Positions 36,085 through 48,982 are shown, counted from the stretch's first letter. The stretch is 64,000 bases of DNA from Epiperipatus broadwayi (GCA_028023455.1 JAQFVV010006733.1:186001-250000); one strand, 5' to 3'. The notes: generated from the letters alone by a model not told the origin. Translations and numbers: made by a program.

Positions 36085-36195
36085 TTAATCATATGAATAA
36101 AGATACAATAAAAGACAAATGACCACCGAGATGCATTTTGTGCTGAACCAGCTCATCAGTTGGCCCAGGTCACAAACTCTCATATATATCTCATG
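36085..36195 (+). repeat. Family E-related fragment, plus orientation
   Basis: The core gctgaaccagctcatcag followed by ttggcccaggtc matches 15245-15365 (inverted) over about 110 bp, including the A+T-rich lead-in (catatgaataaagata) and the catatatatctc follow-up. The core is also recognisable within family E at 46490 and 7010. Confidence 0.6.
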
Positions 36196-37714
36196 TAATA
36201 AATGTAATTTTACTGCTAAATCAAAGAATCAAAAAACTACCATCATAATTATACTCTTCTATTGCTTTGTAGTTAAATCAGTTAGTTGTATTAAATACAC
36301 ATACAATGATTTTTTTTTGGGGGGGGGGGGTAACTTCCCCCTATTAATTTATCTTACAAGTAAAATTTCATTTATTTATCAAATACTTTTTTCACTTCTA
36401 AAAGTATGCATAGAATTCAAGCTCAGAAGCATTTAAGTTTATCTTTAAATTAAGAACTCCTCCTTCAACACACACCTACACATGCACAATTGTTTCAAAA
36501 ATGCAAATATTCATTCTGAATTCAAAAAGATAATAAAATTAATTTTAATATTTCTCGGCATTTTTTTAAAATGTCTTTCTTTTGTCTTGTGTAGAATCTT
36601 CCAATGTATCCATATATTTTTTCTAAGTCTATGCAAATAATTTTTTTGGCAAATTAATCCCTTCTCAGTTACTCTTTAAAACTTAATGATAATCTTATCT
36701 TTGCAATTTATCCTTTTTTTAATCTATATCTTGAAAGCTTTTTTTAAAAAAAATCTTTAACAATCTTCTTAGTAAAGCAAACATTATGCAATTTCCTTGG
36801 ATAAATTTAACTTTATTAAGCTTCAATTAACCCTCTACTTTTATTAAAGTCCTGTTGAACATTGCAAATCTCAATCAATATCTTTGCCACTGTTTCTATC
36901 ATAACATAACCAGCTATGTAAATATCAAAAAGTAGTGATTTTCTATTGCTTCTTGACCAACTATCATTTTTAATCTTCTATCATCTTCAGCTGCAATCAT
37001 GTTTTATTTCAAACTTTTTATAATTTGAATTAATTCTACTTAGCATTTTAAATGTCCTCAGTATTTTCAATACAATGAACTTTCTTATTCCCCAAGGTTA
37101 ATTTCTTTATTATATTGGCATTCATTGAGCAATTTATCTGAATAAGATATATAGGTTTTTATAAACATCTCTTTCATAAAAAGACTAATCTTATAAATAT
37201 CTTCTGATTTATATACAAATTGCTATATAATCTTTTTTGCTTCCAATCTATACTTTTAAGGTTCAAAATATTAAAACAACACAATCTAACTCTATCAAAT
37301 GTCTTTTCCAAAATTAAAAAAGTTAGGAAAAAATAATTAAACCTATTATCGTAGGTAGTTAAAATGAGACATTGTCTTTCTCCTGCAATGGGTTTAATAG
37401 ATTTGTATAATTGAATATTTGATTATAACATTAGGCACACAATAGACTCGAGCACTGATTTAAGCATGGTCTGTAAGAATTAGTGTATATAGAATGTATG
37501 CTCTAAACTTAAGCGATTTATTTAATTTTTTAAATTCTTATCAATGGGAGAGTGTGTGGAGATTTGTAATATTTAAGAAATAGCACATTATTGGAGATTG
37601 ACTTCCATTTGAATAATTTGAAAAAAATAATTAGCAAATGACAATTATTTTTTTGACATATTAATATTTCTAAGATTTATGAATGAATATTTCTCAGTAA
37701 AGCTTTTATTAAAC
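36196..37714. other. A+T-rich noncoding DNA, no gene seen
   Basis: Includes a G12 run at about 36319. No genes or element ends recognised. Confidence 0.5.
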
Positions 37715-37965
37715 TACTAAAACATCATCTGACCACCATTTCTTATGCTTACACAATCTGTTTTCAGTTTAGGCTTATAGTTAACTAAAAAGGTAAAAGA
37801 TGGCTGCTGGAGAGTTACATTATATCCAAGGCTCCTCACTAGTGAAATTTCAAACTAGGAACTAGTCTGGGGATAGTAGGCATTAGATAGATATTTTGCA
37901 CAAATCTTCTAGCATCCATTGATTACTGTGGCTTGCACTAGGTGGTACCATCATAGGTTTTTATG
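37715..37965. mobile_element. Family P repeat, internally deleted copy
   Basis: The left end is the family's outer terminus (acatcatctgaccaccattt). The sequence then jumps to inverted 'b' (gatggctgctggagagttac) and inverted 'a' (ggaactagtctggggatagt) and stops near accatcatagg. One arm of the foldback has been lost. Confidence 0.65.
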
Positions 37966-38175
37966 CTGGGTTTGGGAAAAGATAAGGGGGAATTAGATAT
38001 TAAGGCTATAGAATTGACAAAGATTATGTTGTGGAAATGGGATGGAGCAGAATATGGAAAAACTTAAGAGTGGGGAATGGAAAATTAAGTAACTAATAGG
38101 TTTATCTGGGCATAATTGTTCAGTTATTCTTGACTTTGTTTAAGGAGAAACACCAGTACATCACATCACATCTAT
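37966..38175 (+). repeat. Unclassified repeat ending in acatcacatcacat
   Basis: This more complex segment ends with gtttaaggagaa, a short variable stretch, and atcacatcacat (38143-38178). The same ending occurs inverted at about 62780-62815. This looks like the 3' end of a retroelement with a short repeat tail; no protein domain is recognised. Confidence 0.4.
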
Positions 38176-40439
38176 TGTTTTAAAGCTTTTATCTTGTAGA
38201 TATCTAGGATTTTTTTTTATCATTTTGTTTGCATTTTTATTCACTAATTTTTGTATAGTAAAAGTTAAATGCAATATATTATTTTTTTAAAAGAATGAAG
38301 AAAATAAATATGAAAAAAAATTAATACTAAGAATTCATTAAAAATTATAAAAAAGAACAAATTGATGGTTATTTATTAAAATACAATGAAACCATTATTT
38401 TTCAAAAAATCAGAAAAAATAAATAACAAATATGCAAAAAGATTATAGTGCAACTCAGATTTTATAATTCAAAACATTCGACACTTATTATTTATAAAAT
38501 GTGTATATATACAATAATTTAAATATCAAATTAATCAAAAAGTTTTAAAAAAATTAATTAATTTCACTACTTATTAATAAAAAAAAATATTATTGATAAT
38601 ATTTTGTGCAAAATTTAGACTTCAAATTAAAGTATAATATTTATTCAACTCACTGGCTACGATTATGAGAAGACAAAAACTCTCCAAAGTGCTCAACCAT
38701 TCATTTTATTATCTGTAATCAGCTTAACCAATCCCTGTGATTTAGCACATTTAAACATATTATTTATAAAATTAAAACATTTCTACTATTGCTGCTAATG
38801 TGTTGTGTGGATATATAATGTAAAGTAGCTATTCCTTTAAAGTTTTATCATGAAACTTGACAAAGTTTAAGCAACTTCAAATTTGTCATGTTTTTTTGTT
38901 TATTTAATAAAATTAATATTATATTGTAACAGAATAAAACAGTAACAGAACTATAATGAATCAGATTAGTGAATAAAAGTGATACACACTAATATATTCA
39001 ATAATGCTTCAATGACTTATCAGTTATTATGTAACCATATTCATCTTTGATTCGACAATAGTGTTTCTAATCCCAAGAAATGATCAGAAAGTCAAAAATA
39101 TTGTACATCATTTCAAATTCAAAAAATAAAAACTATCCATGAAAGAAATTATTGTGTCCATAAATCCACAATTCTATTTTATTTCTGTTTCCAAGTTCAT
39201 ACAGTTTGGCAGCATTTTCTTTCCAACACTGGCATTTCAGTCATGGAAAGCTAGAAGTATATTCATTGGTGAGTTTTGCCCATTTTTATATGAACTTAAT
39301 CACAAAATAGTTCACTTTTCTTCTTTATTTCCTTATATAGCATGGATAATAGACTTGTATTAAAATAATTTTGAAAAAGTGACAAAAGCAATCATAGAAT
39401 ATCCAATGACAGACTGGCAATTTCCTTCTTGACAATGAAAAATGTACCATTTTTTTCTTTATTATCCATGATTAGGATAATTTAATATGTTTCATGTCTT
39501 ACAATCTTCCTGCCTAATCCACCTGATTCCACAAAGTTGTAAGATGTCAATGCATAAGCAATCCATTTTAGCCACATCAAATTTCTGTAGTTAAGACTCT
39601 AATAATCCAGTCATGCTGGTGTATAATACCATTAAATATATTCCAGCTCTGTCTTAATATGTCAAATTTCTTTTTTCAGCACTATTAACATCATTAATTT
39701 TTTTGAATTCCTTTCTCCAGCACAGTTTAAAATACTCTGCTGTTGACAAGACTGCAATCAATTGTTACTAACATCATGCTATTTTGCTGCTGCCTAATAT
39801 ATATATTAATAACAAAACAATGAAAGAAATAAAAAAACAAATATTAAAAAAAAAGGACAAAATAAAAATAAAATGATAGAGATAAGAAAAAAATAAGATC
39901 CTTCATATAAAAATTATTAAGAGTAAAAAAATAAAACATTATAGATTTCAGCATAAGAATAAAATAAAAAACAATGGCAACACACATTTGTCTAACCTGT
40001 AAGCATTAACTTTTAGGTCATGAAAAAAAATTATATTAATCATTATTAAAATAAAATTCTAAATATTGCAATTATTATAAAATAAGCCTAGAAAATATTT
40101 AATCAAAAGTGACAGATTTGAGCTATGATTGAGATATTTAGCTCTGGAGTCCCCTATTATGCTAAACTACCCACTGCATTACAGTAAAGAAATCTATATA
40201 AGTTACTTGGAAGGTTGTGTGACATTTTATTGACCAAAAGGCTAAAAACTGTTATAAGAGCCTTTATCTCTTGGATTTACCTACTATATTATTACACTAA
40301 GAACAGAACAAGAATATAATATTATCTATTCATTTTTTAAAAAAACATACTGGATAGTTTTTAAATGTTATATTTCAATTTTAGTAAACCACATCCATTA
40401 TCTTTTAAACACATTAAACTTATAAATTAGTCATATTTA
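38176..40439. other. A+T-rich noncoding DNA, no gene seen
   Basis: Only simple A+T-rich text. The ORF at 39139-39363 (74 codons) has no family signature. Confidence 0.5.
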
Positions 40440-41260
40440 TTATTATCATCATTTTCAACAATTATCAATTCATAGTAGGATGAAGCTCTCTCCAAGTTTA
40501 ATTCTACTTCTCCAAACTCTTCTCTAAAAACACCAGTAAACTTTCTTATTTCATCAACCTATCTCATAAGTGATCTTTTTCTAACTCCTTACAATCTCCT
40601 GGGATCAGTATAAGAATTTTGCCTCTTTTAGTAATGTATTTAGCCCAGTTCCATTTCAGTACCTTAATTCTTGATGTCAGTAATACCTGTTTGTTTTCTC
40701 ACCTATATATTTTGTTTTCAATCTCTTTTTCCTACTGTTAACATATATCTATTCATATTATCTTGAGTGATCTGACGTCTTTGAATTGCTCTTCTGGTAA
40801 GTTTCCAAGTCTCAGTTATACAAGTAAGAACTGATAAGACACATCTATTAAAAAACTTTCCCTTTCAAATGCAGAAGCATATTTCTTTTTAATATTAAGT
40901 TATTTCCATCAAAAACACTTCATCCAAGTTTAATTCTGTGATTAATTTCATTTCTGTTAATATTTTCTAATTCATGATCATAAATCTCTATTTCCTTTTG
41001 TGTAAATTGATTCAACATTGTTTTAGTCTTTTCAGCATTTATCCTTAATTCTACTTTCTTACTGTCATCTCTGAAGCATTATTTGTAAAAACAACTGCAT
41101 CACCAGGAAAATCTAGATGATTTAAATAATCATTTATTTGTCTTACCTTCCCATTTTAATCCATAATTTTTTTTTTTTGTAAAATGTTTTTGAGATATGG
41201 AATCATTCTGCTTTACAACCTTTTCAATGTTAATCTTAGTCTAATCATTACTGTTGAATA
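40440..41260 (-). mobile_element. RTE LINE fragment, decayed
   Basis: Runs parallel to 24785-25790 on the same strand: a cattttcaacaattatcaatt 3' tail at 40450, the aagtctcagttatacaagtaa equivalent of the YGSETWT block at 40808, the ccatttaat-like palm segment at about 41090-41160, and gagatatggaatcattctg at about 41190. Heavily mutated with indels; the oldest-looking RTE copy here. Confidence 0.8.
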
Positions 41261-42404
41261 TTTATTATACAGTACTTTCTTTCATTTGTGTTTCCAAAAT
41301 CTTTATTGAGTATTGATTTAAAATTTTCATTAAAAAATATCTGTTAAACCTCTGAATAACCTTTAGATATGGTACCACTTAAATATAAATAATCTACAAA
41401 AAAAATTGTTTTAAATGGCAAATAATTCTAAAAAGTCATTACATGTCTTCAAGTCCATGTCTAACTCTTGTGGTTAGATAAATTGTATCTATTCATAAAT
41501 TTTTTAGCATATAGTATTTCTTTTGCACAGTTTAGAATGTTTTCTTTGACAACTATTATTACATCACACCATATCACTGCTAAACAACATAGATATTAGC
41601 AATAAGATTTTTAAAAAATATCAATGATAGTTTGCTATACCACTCCTTTAATACAATTTATTTAACATTTCACCATTAGAATTACTTCAGAATTTAAATA
41701 ATAAAAGAATTCAGAAACATCTCTTCATAATTCAAAAACATCTCTTCATAGTTGTGAAAGAGTAAAGTAAAACAAAAGGCAACAACAATAACAAAAATAC
41801 TTTTCATATAAATGGTTGTTAAAAAGATGTATAGTGAAACTAAATATTTATTGTATAGATTTTTGTATATAAAAAATAAATATTATATTTGTTTTATGGC
41901 ATAACCCATTTAACAAGAGGACTAGAAAGTATGGCTACAATCAATATCTATTTAAAGTAGATTTTGTCAAAGCAATTTATGAAATCAATATAATAGAAAA
42001 CAAGTTTTGCAACAACCATATCATATAAATGCAATTTATCCACTTTACTTTGAATGCTTTTTAGCAAAAAACTTTTTTATTGTATATATATATATGTACA
42101 CACAATTTTATGTTTCGACTGGTTTGCAGTCTTTTTCAGAGCCACTCCTATTTTAATTTCCTACAATTATACAATAAATTTGTTGGTTTTTTTTTTTTTT
42201 TGCGAAAGTGTTCAAAGTAAAATGGCTAAATTGCATTTATATAACATATTATAGCAAAACAAAGAAAATGGCGACTTTAGTAAATCTAGTGAAAAAACGT
42301 TTTTCTTTCCAGTGGGGTTTAGAGTTTGCACATTAAAATTCAGCAGTATATTTTTTAATAATTATTATTCAATAAGACCAATTTTAAAAAAAAGATTATA
42401 TGTA
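41261..42404. other. A+T-rich noncoding DNA, no gene seen
   Basis: A short tandem phrase (aacatctcttcata) is duplicated at about 41715-41750. Otherwise nothing. Confidence 0.5.
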
Positions 42405-43335
42405 CATGATGATAATATACAGTGAGGCTGTGAACTATGCTGTATCAATATATGCAATTTCAATTTTAGACTGTACCCCAAAAAAAGGAAACAAACAAAA
42501 ATAACATTAAAATTTATGAATTTAATGCATTTTATCATACTTGAATAGACATTTTTTTTCATCTCGGTGATACCATATGCTGTTATATTTAAAAAAAAAA
42601 AAATTATATACCAGCAACTGTTTTTCCATATCAAAGCAGTATGCAGTCAAGTTTATTAATAAATTTTGGGGGTTTATGTTGAAAGTTTTGTTCTTCCTTT
42701 ATTATTCTTTCTGAATTTAATTTACAGTATTTTGTATAATAAAATGTTTTCTAAGCATAATGCTAAAGATTTCACAAAATTTTATAACATACTTAAAATT
42801 GACAATGCCTTAAAAATATTAAAACAATTAGAGAGATTATACTTTTTTAATAATAAGACTACATTACATTTATACAAGAGAAAAAGTTATTAAAAAAGGA
42901 AGAATGCCCAGAGCATATTTAATTGTGATGAGAATCACTATTTACTTTATTTAAGAAATAGAAATATGATACAGTAAGTTTTTTCTTATTCTTATTTTTT
43001 ATAGAATGAATGAACATTCAATCAGTAAAATATAAATATATCCCCCAATTTATTAATAACTGTTACTATTATTACTAAAAAATTTGCTTGTATTATAATA
43101 TTAATTCATATAAATATATTATACATATAAAAAAACATCTATGTTATATATATATATATATATGCATGTTGAAAAGTATTACACACTTGTAGTTCAATAC
43201 ACAATGTATATTCTATTATCAAAAGTTTAACAAGACATAAGCTATTATATGTGATGTTTAATGTATGTTGGAACAAAATATAGTATATATTGCAGCTCTA
43301 CTATAATAGTAATTTATTTTCATAAAAAAATAACA
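42405..43335. repeat. Old dispersed repeat D, copy 2
   Basis: Collinear with 8995-9805. Contains a (TA)n tract at about 43144-43163 at the place where copy 1 has a shorter tatatatgt. The ORFs at 42365-42634 and 42666-42893 lie within it and are not conserved in copy 1. Confidence 0.6.
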
Positions 43336-44492
43336 TATTGCAGTAATTCAAATACTAATTTCCAGATTTATTTAGTGATAGATTTATAAAAAAAAAAAAG
43401 TTACTGCTGGCAGTCTCAGATTTATTTGAAAAATTCATTACATCTTTTTTTTGAATCTTAAAACAAATTTTCAATTAGGGGAACACTAACCAGAGAATAT
43501 GAGTCATATATATTTCCATTCTGTACAAATAGATACTAGTTTTTTAAATCACAACTCATTATTCATTAGCAGCTGCTTGTTAATGAGTATGGCTATTCTA
43601 ACTCTGGAACAAAAAAAAAAAATAGTAACAAAAAATGATAGTTAAGTTTTAAATTGACTATACAAAAAAACTATGAATCAACATAATTCATCCATATATA
43701 TCACAATAGTTCCTACATTTATTATTTTATATTTTGTGATGCTGTATTTTAATTTCTGCAGCCCATTTTTCTGTCAATACCTTGCCTCCTATGTATTTTG
43801 TTGTCATTTTCTCTAATGAAATTACCAATATCGCATTTCTTTAGTGTCTGAGATTTTTATAATATAAACAAGATCTGATCTATGAAAATCATATTCAAGT
43901 TAACTATAATGTATTTGTAATAAGTCTGTTACTATTCAATTCACATGCTTATTCCTATAAAAATGTTTATATTCAATAGCATCATATTTAGCAAGTTGAA
44001 AAACATACCAATTGGTCCTATGAACCTATTTTTAGAAACGTAAGTAGCATCCTTATGTTATTATAATAGGGAATTCGTGTTTTACTTTTGTACAGTAAAT
44101 TTGATGAAATAACTGCTATATATATATAAATAATTTAGTTGAAATAATTATATTACTATGATGAAATCTTTGAAGTTGTTTCATGAAGTGCACATTAAAG
44201 TCTGTGTTGTGCTCCAACAGACTGCTTTTCTACCTAAAAAGTTACAAAGGTATTTAAATGGATTCTTATTTTTTAGGCAGATAAAAAAAAATTTCTACCA
44301 CTGACTGATAAAACACCTTAATTTTTTTGACTATTAATTATAAAATCAGTTTTTGTATATTAGCCTTTAAATATAAGGAACATTTTATAAATCATGCTTT
44401 GAATGAGTAAAATGGCACAGTCATCAGCAACCTGTAAATCTTGGAATTATACAAAATAGCTTTAAATTTCAAATGTTTCCCTGTATAGTTTG
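43336..44492. other. A+T-rich noncoding DNA, no gene seen
   Basis: Nothing recognised. Confidence 0.5.
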
Positions 44493-44610
44493 GAGCAGTG
44501 GTAGAGAATGGCAGATTATGAAGCTCAAGATCAATAGATCAATAAGTGCTTAATCTTCTTATGAACTTCTAAGCAATAAACCATTATCAATGTTAAAAAT
44601 ACAATGATAA
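44493..44610. repeat. Degenerate repeat, possible hAT-like left end, copy 2
   Basis: Starts gagcagtggtagagaat and contains aagtgcttaat and caataaaccattat in the order seen at 35635-35760. The right end is not found. Confidence 0.38.
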
Positions 44611-44771
44611 TTCTATCATCATGGAGCTCACTATTTTCTCATGGCATTTGAATCTGCTTTGATCTAAGTGTATGTATATTATACATAGGATATAATGAGA
44701 TTGTGTTTTTAACCAATCACATTTCTTTAAATGCACGTTCAGCAAATCTAACTCAAATCTTTTATATATAT

Positions 44772-44876
44772 GTCAAGTGCTGTTAGCCGAGAGGTCACCG
44801 CGGCCGCCTTGCAAGCAAGTATTTGGTTGCAGACAGTTGTGAGTTCGCGTCCCGGCCGGTGCTATGACATATGAAG
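44772..44876 (+). mobile_element. tRNA-derived SINE, second subfamily, exact 16-bp TSD
   Basis: An exact TSD, aatcttttatatatat, lies at 44756-44771 and 44877-44892. The head is gtcaagtgctgttagccgag (box A TTAGCCGAGAGG), box B is gagttcgcgtcc and the 3' end gctatgacatatgaag. It differs from the 32-kb copies in the head (gttagccgag) and in a longer middle (ggttgcagacagttg), a feature shared with 56851-56983. CpG sites are well preserved, so it is young. Confidence 0.93.
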
Positions 44877-44892
44877 AATCTTTTATATATAT

Positions 44893-45539
44893 AAATTTTT
44901 ATTCTTTAACACCGACACCGTTTCTGTCTTTTTTTTTCTGTCTTCTCGTTAAAATGGCTAAACTTTAGAGAGACTGTTAATGCATGAACGTGCAAGATAT
45001 AACAGCCCATCCCATATGAGACAATAAATTTGAATCCCCCCACCAAAAAAATTGGAATAAAATTATAAATAATAATAATTTATATTATTTTGGGACTCTT
45101 TCCTATCTAGTCAAATATTCCTACTGTAATTCTCCTCACTAGGCTTGGTTCAGTCTATTTATTTATTGAGAACAAATAATATTAGCATAACACGCATATA
45201 TATATAGTTTATATGCACAGGCGCGCATTCTTTAAAGTATAAAATAATTAATCTACGGTAAATTTTAACAATAAATGCAGTACAAATTTTAAAATTCATT
45301 TATTCTTTTATAAGATTCATTACGATCCAAAAGAGATTTATTTTTAATTTAATGAAAAGAATTATAATTTCTTAAAATAGAAAAAAAAATAATTTTTATC
45401 TTTCAGGTCTTCTTAAATTTAATATGTAATTCCGCCTTCCTTTTAACTTTGATTCTGTTTTATTAATATGTAAATAACAGTACAAGTTCAACATTTAATT
45501 ATGTACAAATGCTCATTTCGCTTGAATTTTTTTTTAAAA
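44893..45539. other. A+T-rich noncoding DNA
   Basis: No gene. Slightly more CpG than average near 45215 (aggcgcgcattc). Confidence 0.45.
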
Positions 45540-46080
45540 AGTAAACGGTATGTCTTTATCCGCGTGTACCTAACTTAGGAAAACAAGATTTCCTGGATTC
45601 CTGTCTTCTAAAGCAGAGGTGGGATTTTAATCTGGGAATGCAGGATGTGAAATTTCCCAGAGAATAATGTGTCACACAGAACAAAGAAACAGCATTTAAA
45701 CCTGCGAGTTATTTAAGAGGAAACGAATATCCATAACATGCCAGAAAATTAAAGACAGAAATCTTTTTTTAGAGGAACATTTTATTTAAATAATGAAACA
45801 AGAATAGAAAACTGGCAAAAAGAAATCAATAATGTTTAGTAATACTTAATTTTCTTCCCAAATTAAATTCCTTAAAAGATAATAATAAATGTCTGAAAAT
45901 ATGTCCATAATAAATTCCACGACAGCAAAGATTCAAGGCACGCAATACTACTGTAATTTGCATAGCGCCCACTTATTTAGACGATGGAGCGCACACACAC
46001 GGGAAGTGAAACATAACCTGGGCCAATCCTTTAAAGTGATATCCAACAAATAGGGACAAACGTGCATGGCCGAATAATGT
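45540..46080. promoter_or_regulatory. Candidate cis-regulatory block
   Basis: Compared with its surroundings this stretch has higher complexity and scattered CpGs (tccgcgtgtacc, gacgatggagcgcac), and lacks element signatures. It holds an exact POU octamer ATTTGCAT (45956-45963), an ETS core GGAAGT (46002-46007) and a SOX-type AACAAAG (45680-45686). No ORF or splice pattern stands out. These short motifs occur by chance, so the call rests mainly on the local change in composition. It could equally be an unrecognised old repeat. Confidence 0.3.
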
Positions 46081-46367
46081 AATTAAAAAAAAAAAAAAAT
46101 CATTACTGAAATATTGGTATGTTTTTAATTGAATTACGTTTAATATGGAAATTTTAAATTATATCACATTTACAATTTCATGATGTATACAGAAAATATG
46201 TGATTTTACAGATGAAAGACGTTCCAATTGCTATCTCATAGTGGTTTCTTTCAAAATTAATAAGCAATGGTTAAAGGAGATATACTATCAAATTTCGAAT
46301 TATTCTCTTTATCTCAAGTCACTGAATATCTCAATTAGGTTATAAAAAACTGTTAAACTATAAATAT

Positions 46368-46840
46368 ATAGAATATATGAGAACAGACTTTCACACCACT
46401 CACCACTCTATCTCATATCACTAATACACTTGAACACATATATGTTGAAAAAATAAACAATCACCAGTAAAAGTATTTCATGCTAAACCAGCAATCATCA
46501 GTTGGTTCAGATTATCATCTCCACATATATATGCAATAAGTGCTTAGATATATATATATTAAGATAGCCAATTTTCATACTTTAATGGATAGGCTTCAAT
46601 CCACTCCACACTCCAACTCTTCAACTGTCCATCCAATTGAAAATCTGATGATAGAATGCTCAAAGGCCACCATGAGGCAAGATTCTTGTCATACCCATGC
46701 TGACCTAAAGTCAATCTGACTCCTCATGTACAGGACATAATCCATTTAATACATATACAAGGGATGGGCAGACATATCTACAATGTAATAACTTAAATAC
46801 AGGCTTATTATATACCTGCATCAATATATGTAATATATAG
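46368..46840 (+). mobile_element. Family E repeat, simple copy with 12-bp TSD
   Basis: An exact direct repeat, aactataaatat, lies at 46356-46367 and 46841-46852. The unit runs from atatgagaacagactttcac, through a middle with gctaaaccagcaatcatcag (about 46485) and ggcttcaatccactccacac (about 46587), to a tail of aaatacaggcttattatata and cctgcatcaatatatgtaat. It is collinear with 6915-7310, but with no inverted head. It is about 473 bp and noncoding. No tRNA-type box A/B promoter is evident, so it is not an ordinary tRNA SINE. Confidence 0.75.
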
Positions 46841-46852
46841 AACTATAAATAT

Positions 46853-47236
46853 GAAAACACATAATATCAGCATTATAGACCCATACTGGTTTTATAAGTA
46901 AAAGTTTGAAAAACTGAGGAATAAACATTACCTTCACTATTATACTATACAGTTTAAATTAAAAAAAAAATTAAAAATAATCATTTTTCTGTATGTGCAT
47001 CCTCGTTGTGCCAAAGTCATAATTCAAATTCAGACCAAATAAAATCTATTTTTTTTTTTTTTTTAATCTTGAATTTTTTTTTAGTTAGACAACTCATAAC
47101 TAATCTATCTATCTAATATTTGTGGTTAATGAGTATCCAACTATTCTTGACTGGAGGGTAAAGAAAAAGGAAAATGTTCAAAACCTCTTCTTTGCAAGTC
47201 TAGTGAGATGGCCAATTTTCACTCATTTGTTTTTTT
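46853..47236. other. A+T-rich spacer
   Basis: T-rich runs; nothing recognised. Confidence 0.5.
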
Positions 47237-47315
47237 ATAACAGGCAAAACTCACTATATATATTGCCACACACAGCAAGCTAGAGTAAGAAGAGGTGGTC
47301 GTGTGATGTTTATTG
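47237..47315. mobile_element. Family P remnant, interior deleted
   Basis: ataacaggcaaaactcactat and the following cagcaagctagagtaa match the start of 'a' in plus orientation. They are followed immediately by ggtggtcgtgtgatgttta, the inverted outer end. All interior sequence is missing, leaving about 80 bp. Confidence 0.6.
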
Positions 47316-48982
47316 TTTTCTTATACTTGTAATTTATATAAATTGTCAATGCAATAGCTTTAATCACCACAAATCTACATAATTTTACAAACTCACCCTA
47401 GACTTATATGTACTCATGAGTTAAACTGATAAATTAAAGAGATTCATATGACCAAAGGTAACCATGAGTGATAAAAGAGATGGTTGGTCTAAATTCAGAA
47501 TTTTTTTAAAATAATAACTCTTGATCACTAAAAAAGCTAAAATAGCCTTTTTAATATATAACTCACTGTAGGGCAAAGACTTCTCCAATAGGCCCTCATA
47601 AAGACACAGTGAAGAAAATAGTTTTCATAAGATTTACTAATTGCTGGATGATGAGAATTTAAATGATTTTTAATAATTGTTTTTATAGTTTAACTGAGAG
47701 TAATGTGATACCATTTACTGATCAATGTCATAAAAATGCAAGTATGATGTTTAGTAGCTCAATAAAAATGCTACAATATTAAAGTACATTTCATAAAAAA
47801 AGTAATAACAAATTTTTATTAAAGATTAAATATTTTTTATATAATAGTCAACATAATTTTTGCTAAAGAAAACTTAATAGATACATACTTATTATTTGAA
47901 ATTCCCCATAGCTGCACTCCCTTTTAAATAATAGCCTGATTTTTTTTTCTTTTTAATGGGCTGCAAAAATTCAGTCTATTCTTTATTTAAAGGGAGAGTA
48001 TGGCTGAAACAGTATAGCTATGGGGTGTTTCAAGTATTTTACATTGATTTTAAATAGCATTATGCATTGTTTCTATACTTGTTATTGTACAAAATTTCAA
48101 ATTGGTATGCATATATAATTAACATTTACATAAAAACAATGTGTGCATATGTATTAAATTCTTTATATAAAAAAAAAAAAAAAGAATGAGAAATCGGATA
48201 AGAATATTTTTAAAATATTACTAAAAATTATAATGAATAAAAAAAAAACAGAATGAGAAAATCAAATATGAGTTATTTATTTAAGACCCATTACATCTTC
48301 ATTGAATTGACAAATGAATTGAATAATCAGTAAAAAAAGCTTCTGAACCTGAATATGAATTTCATAATAAAAGCAGACCTCGTTTAACATTATAAAAATA
48401 ATTTCAAAAACACTCTAAAGAAGAGCAACATTGATTGTTTTCTTTGAGAAAGTGAGGCTGAAAGTAGAATATGATGGAGAGCTATAATTAAGTATGATGA
48501 TCAAGTATATCAAAATATAAAATTCACTGCAAAGAAAAAATTGAGATAGCATTGCAAGATGCATCATAAAGTATGTTTGTGCATGTGGTTGTGTTAATAT
48601 TTCGTGGATTGAGTTGTGTAATCATCACAAAATTTATCTATATTATTTTATCTTTCTTTTTCTAGAGTTCTAATGTCAATACCCATTTATAAGTAACCAG
48701 TACTGCAGTTGATTATCCAAGACATACACAATGATTAATATAAATACTTGTATCTTTTTCTTTAAGTATAATATTTGCCTAGCAAATACCATAGCTCTTA
48801 GTCTTGTAAACTATACATTATTTTCATAGTCTTTAACCAGATAATTTTAAATCTTGATATGCTTATTTTTAATTTTTTACTAATTTTGACTTAGGAATAA
48901 ATTTTTCTTTTTTTCCATTCTCAGGATTCTTTCATATGCTCTTATTGTTTATGCTGAAAATACAACTGTGTAATAAGTTAGT
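47316..48982. other. A+T-rich noncoding DNA, no gene seen
   Basis: Homopolymer-rich; nothing recognised. Confidence 0.5.

Noticed and set aside
36119-36436. 105-aa plus-strand ORF
   Set aside because: It starts in a family E-related fragment and runs through a G12 homopolymer; no conserved content.
43144-43163. (TA)n tract as a replication or recombination signal
   Set aside because: Simple microsatellite growth within an old repeat explains it.
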